Source: Parabacteroides acidifaciens | GTDB taxonomy: Bacteria; Bacteroidota; Bacteroidia; Bacteroidales; Tannerellaceae | Assembly (NCBI RefSeq): GCF_003363715.1 | Contig: NZ_QREV01000011.1 | Span: 1-64,000, forward strand | DNA length: 64,000 bases | Direction of reading: 5' to 3' | Shown here: positions 18,832 through 27,547 of the stretch, piece by piece | Numbering within the stretch: the first letter of the stretch is position 1 | Layout: each line of letters opens with the position of its first letter | Notes under the pieces: generated by a model | What the model saw: the letters and a program-made list of their open reading frames with translations, nothing else | Database searches by the model: none | What the model was told of the DNA's origin: nothing | Position numbers and translations under genes: made by a program

Positions 18832-18917
18832 CAATGGACAATTGACAATTAGGGGTTGGAAAACCTTCTCCTTTGTCAGTATTCATTGTCAATTGTCAAT
18901 TCTCAATTGTCAATTGT
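18821..18917. repeat. inverted cluster of CAATTGTC-type repeats
   Basis: Two tandem 14-base units TGGACAATTGACAA (18821-18834, 18835-18848) face an inverted block of TCAATTGTCAATT units at about 18884-18917. The repeat overlaps the aroA stop and ends just before the next gene's ATG. Repeats of this type are common in Bacteroidales intergenic DNA; copy number here is as seen, origin inferred. Confidence 0.7.
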
Positions 18918-18924
18918 TAAAATT

Positions 18925-19347
18925 ATGTGGTATATTGTCATAGGTATTATCGTATTGGGTGTCATCGCCGCCATCGCCGGCTATTTCCGGAACCGGAAGT
19001 TGCAGAAGATGTTGGAACGCGGCGAGATTTCGGAGATTCCCGAAGCGCAGGAGCTTGTCACGGACGAGTGTTGCGGGCAGCATGAAACCTGCGAACGCGA
19101 CAGTCTGCTGGCTGCCGTCAGCAAGAAAATCGAATATTACGATGATGAAGAACTGGACCGATTCCAGGGCGTTGATTCCGATGCGTATGACGAAGAAGCC
19201 GTGAACGAGTTTCGCGACGTGCTTTATACCTTGCAGGATGTGGAGGTGGCCGGTTGGCTGCGCAGCCTGCAACTTCGTGCGATCAGTTTGCCGGATGCCC
19301 TGAAAGACGAGGCGTTTCTGATTGTCGGCGAACGGCGTGTGCATTAA
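18925..19347 (+). CDS. small membrane-anchored protein of unknown function
   Basis: This 140-residue protein has an N-terminal membrane helix (about residues 2-20, WYIVIGIIVLGVIAAIAGYF) followed by basic RNRKLQK, so the remainder probably faces the cytoplasm. An acidic soluble part contains a Cys pair motif, ECCGQHETC (about 49-57), that could bind metal, and a C-terminal helix DVAGWLRSLQLRAISLPDAL-like region. I take the ATG at 18925, since upstream in-frame codons are made of intergenic repeat. It sits between aroA and a metal ABC permease. I know similar short proteins in Bacteroidales but no established function. Confidence 0.7.
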   Translation: MWYIVIGIIVLGVIAAIAGYFRNRKLQKMLERGEISEIPEAQELVTDECCGQHETCERDSLLAAVSKKIEYYDDEELDRFQGVDSDAYDEEAVNEFRDVLYTLQDVEVAGWLRSLQLRAISLPDALKDEAFLIVGERRVH

Positions 19348-19348
19348 G

Positions 19349-19408
19349 TTCCATGCCTGTGGAATTTTAGTTTCATGGGCATGGAACTAAATTTTCATGC
19401 CCATGGAA
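19349..19408. repeat. three 16-bp palindromic units forming alternative hairpins
   Basis: TTCCATGCCTGTGGAA (19349-19364), TTTCATGGGCATGGAA (19371-19386) and TTTCATGCCCATGGAA (19393-19408). Unit 1 can pair with unit 2 (9 bp), or unit 2 with unit 3 (CATGGGCATG with CATGCCCATG, 10 bp perfect), not both. AATAAAAAAAGG follows. It may act as a terminator for the preceding gene. Confidence 0.65.
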
Positions 19409-19435
19409 TAAAAAAAGGATGTAATAAGAAAAAGA

Positions 19436-20239
19436 ATGGATTTACTGCAATATAGCTTTTTTCAACATGCCCTTCTGGGCAGCCTGCTTACTGCGATCGC
19501 CTGCGGCATTGTGGGAACGTATATTGTGTCCCGCCGTTTGGTCTTTATCAGCGGTGGTATTACGCATGCCTCTTTCGGGGGATTGGGATTAGGTTTCTAT
19601 TTAGGGACGAATCCGATCTTGATGGCGATGCTGTTTTCGGTGCTTTCCGCGTTCGGTGTGGAGTGGGTCAGCAAGACGCAGAATGTGAGGGAAGATTCCG
19701 CCATTGCCGGCGTCTGGTCGTTGGGCATGGCGTTGGGAGTGATCTTTATCTTCCTGACTCCCGGCTATGCGCCGAATCTGTCTGCTTACCTCTTTGGGAA
19801 TATACTGACGATTTCGACAGGCGATATCGTTTGGATTGCGGCATTGGCACTGTTGCTGGTCGTTCTTTTCAGTCTTTTCCTGCGTGAGATTGTCTATGTG
19901 GCGTTCGACAGAGATTTTGCCGTTACGCAAGGGTTGCCTGTCAAGTGGATCGAATATGTGATGATGTTCTTCATTGCCGTGACGATTGTCCTTTCGATCC
20001 GTCTGGTCGGTATCATGTTGTTGATGAGCCTGCTGACGTTACCGCAGATCACGGTAAACCTCTTTACGTCAGACTTCAAAAAGATCATGTTCGGCAGTAT
20101 TGCCATCGGCTTTTTAGGTTGTGTGGCAGGGTTGGTCTTATCCTATTTCCTGAATGTTCCTTCCGGTGCGTTTATCATTCTCGTCCTCGTCCTTTTCTTT
20201 TTGATAGTGAAAGCAATAAAAGCGGTCTCCAAGCGTTAA
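19436..20239 (+). CDS. ABC-3 family metal transporter permease (ZnuB/MntB-like)
   Basis: This 267-residue inner-membrane permease has about eight hydrophobic segments and the ABC-3 family hallmarks: an N-terminal FQHALLGSLLTAIACGIVGTYIVSRRLVFISGGITHASFGG, the AVTQGLPVKWIEY loop, and VRLVGIMLLMSLLTLPQ-like IRLVGIMLLMSLLTLPQ. It should move Zn(2+) or Mn(2+) with an ATPase and a binding protein, neither encoded nearby. In Bacteroidales these permeases are often split from their partners. Metal identity cannot be told from sequence. It is 41 bases before the TPR lipoprotein gene. Confidence 0.85.
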   Translation: MDLLQYSFFQHALLGSLLTAIACGIVGTYIVSRRLVFISGGITHASFGGLGLGFYLGTNPILMAMLFSVLSAFGVEWVSKTQNVREDSAIAGVWSLGMALGVIFIFLTPGYAPNLSAYLFGNILTISTGDIVWIAALALLLVVLFSLFLREIVYVAFDRDFAVTQGLPVKWIEYVMMFFIAVTIVLSIRLVGIMLLMSLLTLPQITVNLFTSDFKKIMFGSIAIGFLGCVAGLVLSYFLNVPSGAFIILVLVLFFLIVKAIKAVSKR

Positions 20240-20280
20240 ATGAATGATATAAATCCTCATTTATATCACAAACGAATACA

Positions 20281-23200
20281 ATGAAGAAAGGTTTCTACTA
20301 TATATTGGCATTAATAGTTGTCTCTTTGTTTTGGTCTTGCAGTACGAAAAAGAATACCAAGGCGAACCGCTTTTACCATGCCTTTAACTCCCGCTACAAT
20401 ATCTATTTCAATGGTAAGACCTCTTTCGACGAAGCCTTGCTTTCCATGCAGAACGGCTACAAAGAGAGCTATTCCGACATGATCCTGATGTATCCGATCA
20501 GTGCACAGCCCAAAGACAAGCAAACCGCCGGAGGTCCTTTCGACCGCGCAATCGAGAAAAGCAATAAAGCCATCAAGCTCCACTCCATCAAGACAAAGCC
20601 GCCCAAGAAACCGGGATGGCGCAACGACCCCAAACAACGCGCCTGGCAGGAACAGGAGGAATATAACCCTTTCCTGAAAAAGTGCTGGCTGATGATGGGG
20701 CAGGCCCAGTTTTACAATGCCGACTTTCTGCAAGCATCCGCGACCTTTTCCTATATCGCCCGCCATTATGCGCACGACGAGGAAGTCGTGGCCGAAGCCC
20801 GTCTCTGGCAGGCACGCTGCTATTCGGAGATGGATTGGTTCTACGAGGCCGAAGATATCTTAGGCAAACTCAACACGAACGGTATTCCCCGGAAGAACCT
20901 GAACCAGTATGCAACGGTTTATGCCGATTACCTGGTGAAGAATAAGCAATATGAAGAAGCCGTCCCTTACTTCAAGACGGCTATCAAGGCGGAGAAGAAC
21001 CGCCGCCAACGGACTCGTATGAAGTACCTGTTAGGACAGATATATGCCGACCAGGAGCAAAACGGACTTGCTTACCAGATGTTCGGGCAGGTGATAAAAG
21101 CCAATCCTCCGTATGAACTCGAATTTGCCGCCCGCATCCGCCAGACCGAAGTGTTTACCGGCGGAAACTTCCAGAAAGTAGTCAAGATGTTGCAGCGGAT
21201 GGCGAAGAGCGACAAGAATAAAGACCTGCTCGACCAGGTTTATTATGCTTTGGGAAATGTCTATCTGAGCCGGGAAGATACGGTCAACGCTATCAAAAAC
21301 TATGAGTTAGGCGTGGAGAAAAGTACCCAGAACGGCTTGGACAAGGCGATCTGCCAGATCAAACTGGGAGACCTCTATTTCCAGAAACGTGACTATGTCA
21401 AGGCGCAGCCGAATTTCAGCGGCGCTCTGTCCGGCATCCAGAAAGAATATAAGGACTATGAACGTGTGTCCAAACTCTCCGCCATCCTGGACGAACTGGT
21501 CGTCCATGTGGAAGCCGTCCATTTGCAGGACAGTTTACAGACACTTGCCAAAATGCCCGAAGCGGAACGCCTTGCCGTGATCGACAAGATCATCGAACAG
21601 GTAAAGAAAGAGGAAGAAGAGGCGAAAGCCCTTGCAGAGAAGGAGGCTTACCTCGCTGAACAGGAGGCAAAAGGAACAGGTATCGACCGTCCGGGAACGG
21701 AAACGGGTGGCATCACCTTACCGACCGCATCCGGAGGCGCCGGCTTCTATTTCTACAACCCGCAGGCCGTCGCGCAGGGAAAAACCGCTTTCCAGCGTAA
21801 ATGGGGACGGCGAACGCTGGAAGATAACTGGCGCCGGCGTAAAAAGGAAATGTCCACCTTTAATGAAGAGATGGCAAACGGCGAAGAAGCGGCAATAGAC
21901 TCTGTCGCTTTAGGTCCTGACGGCTTGCCGATAGCTGCCGATTCGTTGGAAGCCGGCTTGGAACCGGTTGCCGCCGATGATCCGAAGACGCGCGAATACT
22001 ATATCCAGCAACTTCCGATGACACCTGAAGATGTGGAAGCTTCCAATATCATTATAGAAGACGGTCTCTATAATATGGCGATGATCTATAAGGACAAGCT
22101 CGAAGATATCCCGTTGGCCACCGAAGCCTTTGAGGAACTGGAACGCCGTTTCCCGAAACACAACCATCTTTTGGAGAGCTATTATCAGGTCTATCTGATG
22201 GCGCTTCGTTCGGGTAATACGACTTTGGCTACCGAGTATAAGAACAAGTTGATCAATACGTTCCCCGAATCGGATTATGCGATTGCGATTGCCGATCCCA
22301 ATTACGAATACAATATCCGCATGATGGATGTGATGCAGGATTCTATTTACCAGGCTACTTATAGCAGCTACTTGGCTGAAGATACTGTGACTGTGCGCCG
22401 TAACTTCCGCGAAGTCAGCGCCAAGTATCCGTTGGCGGACCTGCTGCCCAAGTTCATGTTCCTCGATGCTTTGACCTATGTGCAGGCGGGAGATGCCGAA
22501 GGGTTTAAGAATGCCCTGAAAGCATTGGTAGAGAAATATCCGTCCGCCGATGTGACGGAATTGGCTGGCGAGATGCTGAAAGGTGTCCTTCGCGGACGTA
22601 TGATGGTTCAAGGCGGTGTCAGGGGAATGACCTGGAACCTGCGTTTTGGTGTCGGTGACGATGGCACGCTTTCGGCTGCCGACTCGGCTCGTACTTTTAC
22701 GGCTGAACCGAACACCTCTTACCGGATGCTGTTGATGTATCCGACCGGAACGCTCGACCGTAACCAGTTGCTCTTTGCCGTTGCCGCTTATAACTTCGCC
22801 AACTTTATGGTGAAAGAGTTCGACTTGAGTTTCGAGGAGGCAGGTCCGATGACTATGCTGACCATTCATGGTTTCTTCAACCTCGATGAGATTCTCCATT
22901 ACTATAAGATGATCTACGGAAAAGACGGGTATGCGACGGCTTTGGATAAGAATGTTGCCATCCTCCCGATTTCCGATGATAATTACGAAACACTGATGCG
23001 TGGTAAGACGCTCGAGGAATACGTCGACTTCTTCCAGGAAAACTTCGGCGAGGCTGCACCTGAATTGGCCGCCCGTTGGAAAGCACGCATGACTGCCGAG
23101 CAAATCAAGGAAGAAGATGCAAAAGCCGAGGCTGAAAAAGCTGAAGCAGAAGCCGGAGAGATCGAAGAGGCAGAGGAAAACATCCCGGAAGAAACGCCTG

Positions 23201-23895
23201 TCGTACAGCCTAAGGAAGAACAGCCGGTTAAGAAAACCGTCCGTCCGAAGGAACAGCAACAACAGCAAGCTGTCGAGCCTCCGGTAGAACAACAAGTCGT
23301 AAAAGACACGGTTCCGGTTGAGCGTCCGTCTGTTGCTGATACTACGATTGTCCGTCAGGAAGAGGAGATTGTTAAAGACACTGTGGCCCCGGTACAGGCC
23401 GATACCGTTCCAGCCGTTGTTGCCCCTGTCGAGCAACCAAAGGAACTCACCCTGAAAGAGATCGAAGAACTCCGCAAGCGTGAAGCCGCCGAAGAAGCCG
23501 CCCGCAAGGAAGAAGCCCGTAAAGCCTTTGAAGCCCAACAAAAGGCCGAAAAAGAGTTGCAGGAAAAGAAAGCGAAAGAGAATGAAGAGCTTCTGAAGAA
23601 GCAGAAAGCCGAAGAAGAAGCTTTGCTGAAAGCGAAAGCCGACCGGGAAAAACAACTCGAACGTGATCGTAAAGCCAAGTTGAAACAAACTGAAGCCGAA
23701 CGTAAAGCGAAGCTGAAAGCCCGCGAAGAACTCCGCAAGCAGAAGGAACGCGACTACAAAGAGCGCCTCAAGCAGAAGGAAAAAGAGCGCAAGCAAAAAG
23801 AACGCGAATACCAGGAAAAGCTGAAAGCCAAAGAAAAAGCCCGCCGCGAAGCCCAAAAGGCGAAAGAGGCGGCGGCAAAGGCGAAAAGAAGATAA
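20281..23895 (+). CDS. porW: large TPR lipoprotein, PorW/SprE-like (type IX secretion)
   Basis: This 1204-residue lipoprotein has signal peptide and lipobox FWSC, with Cys20 lipidated. The segment NRFYHAFNSRYNIYFNGKTSFDEAL (from about residue 33) is characteristic of the SprE/PorW family, periplasmic lipoproteins needed for type IX secretion. TPR helices fill about 120-430 and 590-920. From about 935 the chain is highly charged and low-complexity: E/A/K-rich, a Gln run near 990, P/V/E-rich spacers, then a long Lys/Arg/Glu coiled-coil (about 1050-1204). That tail is longer than I expect for PorW and may tether to other envelope parts. Gene symbol is by family resemblance, and no other T9SS gene is in the window. 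Confidence 0.72.
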   Translation: MKKGFYYILALIVVSLFWSCSTKKNTKANRFYHAFNSRYNIYFNGKTSFDEALLSMQNGYKESYSDMILMYPISAQPKDKQTAGGPFDRAIEKSNKAIKLHSIKTKPPKKPGWRNDPKQRAWQEQEEYNPFLKKCWLMMGQAQFYNADFLQASATFSYIARHYAHDEEVVAEARLWQARCYSEMDWFYEAEDILGKLNTNGIPRKNLNQYATVYADYLVKNKQYEEAVPYFKTAIKAEKNRRQRTRMKYLLGQIYADQEQNGLAYQMFGQVIKANPPYELEFAARIRQTEVFTGGNFQKVVKMLQRMAKSDKNKDLLDQVYYALGNVYLSREDTVNAIKNYELGVEKSTQNGLDKAICQIKLGDLYFQKRDYVKAQPNFSGALSGIQKEYKDYERVSKLSAILDELVVHVEAVHLQDSLQTLAKMPEAERLAVIDKIIEQVKKEEEEAKALAEKEAYLAEQEAKGTGIDRPGTETGGITLPTASGGAGFYFYNPQAVAQGKTAFQRKWGRRTLEDNWRRRKKEMSTFNEEMANGEEAAIDSVALGPDGLPIAADSLEAGLEPVAADDPKTREYYIQQLPMTPEDVEASNIIIEDGLYNMAMIYKDKLEDIPLATEAFEELERRFPKHNHLLESYYQVYLMALRSGNTTLATEYKNKLINTFPESDYAIAIADPNYEYNIRMMDVMQDSIYQATYSSYLAEDTVTVRRNFREVSAKYPLADLLPKFMFLDALTYVQAGDAEGFKNALKALVEKYPSADVTELAGEMLKGVLRGRMMVQGGVRGMTWNLRFGVGDDGTLSAADSARTFTAEPNTSYRMLLMYPTGTLDRNQLLFAVAAYNFANFMVKEFDLSFEEAGPMTMLTIHGFFNLDEILHYYKMIYGKDGYATALDKNVAILPISDDNYETLMRGKTLEEYVDFFQENFGEAAPELAARWKARMTAEQIKEEDAKAEAEKAEAEAGEIEEAEENIPEETPVVQPKEEQPVKKTVRPKEQQQQQAVEPPVEQQVVKDTVPVERPSVADTTIVRQEEEIVKDTVAPVQADTVPAVVAPVEQPKELTLKEIEELRKREAAEEAARKEEARKAFEAQQKAEKELQEKKAKENEELLKKQKAEEEALLKAKADREKQLERDRKAKLKQTEAERKAKLKAREELRKQKERDYKERLKQKEKERKQKEREYQEKLKAKEKARREAQKAKEAAAKAKRR

Positions 23896-23904
23896 GGCAT
23901 AATG

Positions 23905-23944
23905 AAAAAGGGGGTGAAGTTCAGATGAACTGCACCCCCTTTTT
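23905..23944. terminator. bidirectional intrinsic terminator
   Basis: The arms 23905-23923 and 23926-23944 pair over 19 positions with one mismatch. Their ends are A5 and T5, so the stem ends transcription from both the TPR lipoprotein gene and the converging uxaC operon. Confidence 0.88.
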
Positions 23945-23957
23945 GAGGAAAGGACTC

Positions 23958-25361
23958 TTAGAATCCGAAATACTGTTTTGCATTATTGTAGCTGATGTCT
24001 TCAACCATCTTGCCGATGAAAGGCAGTTCGGATGCGGGCAATTCGCCATTTTCTACTTCGCGGCCGAGGATGTTACACAAGATACGGCGGAAGTATTCGT
24101 GACGCGGATAAGACAGGAAGCTGCGTGAGTCTGTCAGCATACCGACGAAGCGGCTTAGTAATCCTAAGTCTGACAGAGCGTTCAGTTGCTTTTCCATACC
24201 GTGGATCTGATCCAGGAACCACCAGCCGGAACCGTATTGCATCTTTCCGGGCACCGTACCATCGTTGAAGCTGTAGATCGTGGTGACCATCAGTTCATTG
24301 TCACGCGGGTTCAGGTTGTAGAAGATCGACTTCGCCAACATGCCTTCTTCGTCCAGGCGGCTCAGGAAGCGGGATAGCGGAGTGGCGACTTCGGCATCGG
24401 CGATAGCGTCGTAACCGGTGTCCGGACCTAACTTCTTGAACATACGGGCGTTGTTGTTACGCGTAGCTCCAATGTGGAACTGCTGTACCCAATTGCTGCG
24501 GGCATCCATTACTGCCAACTCATAGAGCATGGCGGAACGGAATTTGTCGATTTCTTCGGCTGTCAGCTCTTTCTTCATGCGAGCTTTCAGGAAGATGGCT
24601 TCGATTTCGGCATCTGTGTAGGGCTCGGCATAGAAAGTGGTCAGACCGTGATCGGACAGGTTGCAACCCTGCGATTCGAAGAAATCGTGACGTTTCTGCA
24701 GGGCACCGATCAGATCCTTGAAGTTCAGAATCGACATATTGGCGGCGGCTTCCAGCTTCGTCAGATATTCATTGTATGTTGCGACATTCTCGATCGCCAT
24801 TGCCTTATCCGGTCTCCAGGCAGGAAGAACTTTTGTTTTCAGGCTACTTTTGCGGATAGCTGCATGATATTGCAAATCATCGATCGGATCGTCCGTCGTG
24901 CAAACGACTTCCACATTCATCCGTTCCATGATCGCCTGGGCGCGGAATTCGGGTGTTTGCAGCTTGGCTGTACATTCGTCATAGATCTCGCGGGCGGTGG
25001 ACGGGTTCAACACCTTGTCTACGCCGAAGATACGGCTCAGCTCGAGGTGAGTCCAATGATAGAGCGGGTTACGCATGGCATGTTGCATGGTGTCCGCCCA
25101 TTTTTCAAACTTCTCGTAAGCCGGTTTGTCTCCTGTGATATATTCTTCAGGTACACCGTTGGCACGCATGGCGCGCCATTTGTAGTGGTCGCCACCAAGC
25201 CATATCTCCGTCAGGTCGGCAAACTGGTAGTTGTCGGCTATCTGCTGTGGGATCAGGTGGCAGTGATAATCGATGATCGGCATTTTCGCTGCGTGTTCGT
25301 GATACAGTTTCTGGGCGGTATCCGACTGGAGCAGGAAATTGGAATCGAGAAATGTCTTCAT
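23958..25361 (-). CDS. uxaC: glucuronate isomerase
   Basis: This 467-residue uronate isomerase converts D-glucuronate to fructuronate and galacturonate to tagaturonate in the cytoplasm. It belongs to the amidohydrolase-like fold, and the metal-site HCHL is seen at IIDYHCHLIPQQIA (about residues 29-42). Other family stretches are YHWTHLELSRIFG, EVVCTTDDPIDDL, LPAWRPDKA, FHIGATRNNN and MLTDSRSFLSYPRHEYFRRILC. It is the last gene of the minus-strand kdgK-eda-uxaC operon, 20 bases after eda. UxaB or UxuA dehydrogenase and dehydratase genes are not here, so intermediate steps are encoded elsewhere. Confidence 0.97.
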   Translation of the reverse strand: MKTFLDSNFLLQSDTAQKLYHEHAAKMPIIDYHCHLIPQQIADNYQFADLTEIWLGGDHYKWRAMRANGVPEEYITGDKPAYEKFEKWADTMQHAMRNPLYHWTHLELSRIFGVDKVLNPSTAREIYDECTAKLQTPEFRAQAIMERMNVEVVCTTDDPIDDLQYHAAIRKSSLKTKVLPAWRPDKAMAIENVATYNEYLTKLEAAANMSILNFKDLIGALQKRHDFFESQGCNLSDHGLTTFYAEPYTDAEIEAIFLKARMKKELTAEEIDKFRSAMLYELAVMDARSNWVQQFHIGATRNNNARMFKKLGPDTGYDAIADAEVATPLSRFLSRLDEEGMLAKSIFYNLNPRDNELMVTTIYSFNDGTVPGKMQYGSGWWFLDQIHGMEKQLNALSDLGLLSRFVGMLTDSRSFLSYPRHEYFRRILCNILGREVENGELPASELPFIGKMVEDISYNNAKQYFGF

Positions 25362-25381
25362 ACTATTAGTGGTTTATGTTG

Positions 25382-26050
25382 TTAACGATATTTTTTGATA
25401 GTAGCCAGCGCGTCGCGGCAGAGAGTGGAGATTGCTTCCCAGTTTCCGGCTGAGATCATCTCTTTCGGGAACAGTTTGGAACCCATACCGACACAGGTCA
25501 CACCTGCTTTGAACCAAGCCGACAGGTTTTCTTCCGTCGGTTCGACAGCGCCTGTCGCCATAATCATGGACCAGGGCATTGGAGCTTTGATATTCTTCAC
25601 GAATGACGGACCGCCCACGTTTCCGGCCGGGAAGATCTTGCACAAGTCGCAACCTACTTCCTGGGCGAAACCGATTTCCGATACGGAACCGCAACCCGGT
25701 GTATAAGGAACCAGGCGACGGTTACAAACCTTCGCAATTTCCGGATTGAACAACGGGCCGACAATGAAGTTTGCACCCAATTGTAGGTAGAGGGAAGCTG
25801 TTCCGGCGTCTACGATAGAGCCGACACCCAAAATCATTTCCGGACATTCTTTAGCTGTGAACTTGATCAGTTCGGCAAATACTTCGTGAGCGAAGTCACC
25901 ACGGTTTGTAAATTCGAAAGCGCGTACGCCACCTTCGTAGCAAGCCTTTACGACTTGTTTTGCCGTTTCTACATCTTTATTGTAGTAAACAGGTACCATT
26001 CCAGTGCTGACGATCGCGTCGAGTACCTGCATTTTATTGAATCTTGCCAT
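25382..26050 (-). CDS. eda: 2-dehydro-3-deoxy-phosphogluconate aldolase (KDPG aldolase)
   Basis: This 222-residue class I aldolase splits KDPG to pyruvate and glyceraldehyde 3-phosphate. The Schiff-base Lys138 is in LCKIFPAGN, and the general acid/base Glu46 is in AFEFTNRGD (many relatives have EvTlRT here; this NR variant is common in Bacteroidota). [11 protein letters not shown] and [12 protein letters not shown] are also present. It follows kdgK on the minus strand across a 112-base gap containing a hairpin, and makes the product chain of the hexuronate route with UxaC and KdgK. Confidence 0.94.
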   Translation of the reverse strand: MARFNKMQVLDAIVSTGMVPVYYNKDVETAKQVVKACYEGGVRAFEFTNRGDFAHEVFAELIKFTAKECPEMILGVGSIVDAGTASLYLQLGANFIVGPLFNPEIAKVCNRRLVPYTPGCGSVSEIGFAQEVGCDLCKIFPAGNVGGPSFVKNIKAPMPWSMIMATGAVEPTEENLSAWFKAGVTCVGMGSKLFPKEMISAGNWEAISTLCRDALATIKKYR

Positions 26051-26065
26051 AATGAATAATTTATT

Positions 26066-26139
26066 AATGTGTTAATATGCCAATGTGCCAATTAGCTTAT
26101 GTCCCGAATCTGTCTCTTCCATTGGCATATTGGCACATT
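26066..26139. repeat. 19-bp inverted repeat between kdgK and eda
   Basis: Arms 26066-26084 and 26121-26139 pair over 19 bases with two G-U. The arms are built of TGCCAAT/ATTGGCA words of the sort that recur in Bacteroidales spacers. It could adjust expression of eda-uxaC relative to kdgK. Confidence 0.6.
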
Positions 26140-26162
26140 GTCTAATTGTCGCATTATTCTTC

Positions 26163-27206
26163 TTATCTTGATACTCGTCCTGAAGCGTCTCCACCCATCA
26201 GTTTTTCAACTTCATCAACAGTCACCTGGTTGAAGTCACCATAGATCGTGTGTTTCAGGCAGGAAGCTGCAACAGCGAAATCGAGCGCCTTCTGGTCGTC
26301 TGTTGTATAAGTCAAAAGACCGTAGATCAAGCCGCCCATGAAAGAGTCGCCACCGCCGACGCGGTCAACGATATGCGTGATGTCATAACGACGGGACTGA
26401 TACAGTTTGCCGTCAGCATAGAGGACACCACCCCAGGTATTGTGGTTGGCATTGATAGCGCCGCGGAGTGTGATGATCACTTTCTTGGCACGCGGGAACT
26501 TAGCCATCAACTGTGTGCATACCGATTCGAATTCGGCAGCGTTTACTTCACCGTTCGTGGCTGTCACATCGAAACCTTCCGGTTTGATGCCGAATACCTT
26601 TTCTGCATCTTCTTCGTTACCCAGGATCACGTCGCAACCGGCAACCAATGCAGGCATCACTTCAGAAGCCGTCTTTCCATATTTCCACAGGTTCTTGCGG
26701 TAGTTGATGTCGCAGGATACGGGTACACCCATTCGGTTTGCTGTCTGGATTGCTTCCAGGCAAGCGTCTGCGGCGCCTTGCGAAATAGCGGGAGTAATAC
26801 CTGTCCAGTGGAACCAGGATGCATCTTTGAATACTTCTTCCCAATTGACCATTCCCGGTTTGATTTCAGAGATAGCCGAATGGGCGCGATCGTAAACCAC
26901 CTTGCTGGCACGGGCTACGGCACCTGTTTCCAGGAAATAGATACCTAAGCGGTCTCCACCGTAAACAATGTGGGAAGTTCCGACACCATATTTACGCAGG
27001 TCCATCACACAGGCACGTGCAATGTCGTTTTTCGGCAAACGGGTTACAAACTCTGTTGCAATACCATAGTTAGCCAGTGATACAGCTACGTTTGCTTCAC
27101 CGCCACCGAAGGTAGCATTCAATTTATCACTCTGACAAAAACGGAGATAGTCTGGAGTGGCCAGTCTAAGCATGATTTCTCCAAAGGTTATTACTTTCTT
27201 ATCCAT
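26163..27206 (-). CDS. kdgK: 2-dehydro-3-deoxygluconokinase (KDG kinase), PfkB family
   Basis: This 347-residue sugar kinase phosphorylates KDG to KDPG for the aldolase encoded next. PfkB features are the N-terminal ITFGEIMLRLATPD, the substrate-site GGGEANVAVSLANYG and the C-terminal signature RVGGGDSFMGGLIYG with the catalytic Asp. The loop between is typical of the Bacteroidota KDG kinases. It heads the operon kdgK-eda-uxaC, with a TACTTTTG promoter element and an inverted repeat just upstream. Confidence 0.93.
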   Translation of the reverse strand: MDKKVITFGEIMLRLATPDYLRFCQSDKLNATFGGGEANVAVSLANYGIATEFVTRLPKNDIARACVMDLRKYGVGTSHIVYGGDRLGIYFLETGAVARASKVVYDRAHSAISEIKPGMVNWEEVFKDASWFHWTGITPAISQGAADACLEAIQTANRMGVPVSCDINYRKNLWKYGKTASEVMPALVAGCDVILGNEEDAEKVFGIKPEGFDVTATNGEVNAAEFESVCTQLMAKFPRAKKVIITLRGAINANHNTWGGVLYADGKLYQSRRYDITHIVDRVGGGDSFMGGLIYGLLTYTTDDQKALDFAVAASCLKHTIYGDFNQVTVDEVEKLMGGDASGRVSR

Positions 27207-27234
27207 ATCAATGGTTTATAATGTGTTCAGACTA

Positions 27235-27263
27235 CAAAAGTAGGAGTTTATTTTTAAATAAAC
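27235..27263 (-). promoter_or_regulatory. kdgK promoter with candidate operator
   Basis: Read on the minus strand, TACTTTTG (27242-27235) matches the -7 consensus about 29 bases before the kdgK ATG. Immediately upstream, GTTTATTT (27246-27253) and AAATAAAC (27256-27263) form a perfect 8-bp inverted repeat covering the spacer and -33 zone, where a hexuronate repressor could bind. The regulator is unknown. Confidence 0.55.
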
Positions 27264-27309
27264 ATGGTGTGTGCGCGAAAACATGATTAATAACTGAAAT
27301 TATTCCAGA

Positions 27310-27480
27310 AAACAGACGTATCATTTTGTCCTCTTCTGCTTTTCCGGTCATCAGCATGGCCTGGCTCGGCATACTGACGACCCCGATAGGACGCCCCCGC
27401 AAACACCGCCAGCGCCAATACGCTTCCGTTTCGTCCAATATACCCATCCGCTGTCGCCTGCCATGAAGAGTAGTAGCTTT
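27310..27480 (-). pseudogene. possible decayed 3' end of an MFS (hexuronate-type) transporter
   Basis: No intact gene fits this stretch, yet its minus-strand frames carry pieces that join into a transporter-like C-terminus. One frame reads GILDETEAYW and another continues LALAVFAGASY. The first frame then resumes with VVSMPSQAMLMTGKAEEDKM. MFS sugar-acid carriers often end with a loop like this followed by a last membrane helix. Such a carrier next to kdgK-eda-uxaC would make sense as the uptake gene. The evidence is short and frame-shifted, so this is a tentative call. Confidence 0.35.
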
Positions 27481-27547
27481 TCTGAAAACAGAAGAAAGAT
27501 ATCAAAAGAACTCTCAAAAGACAGCTGAATAAATTTTAAACAGCATC

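Noticed and set aside
18821-18917. Possible CRISPR-like array of short repeats after aroA
   Set aside because: Units are only 14 bases, tandem without spacers and inverted relative to each other; no cas gene is near.
21910-23856. A 648-codon open frame on the minus strand opposite the TPR lipoprotein gene
   Set aside because: It is Phe/Leu-rich low complexity made by reading the Lys/Glu-rich codons backwards, with no signal or family motif. The plus-strand gene is clearly real.
24474-25385. A 303-codon plus-strand frame opposite uxaC
   Set aside because: It is a mirror of the highly conserved uxaC gene, with no recognisable features.
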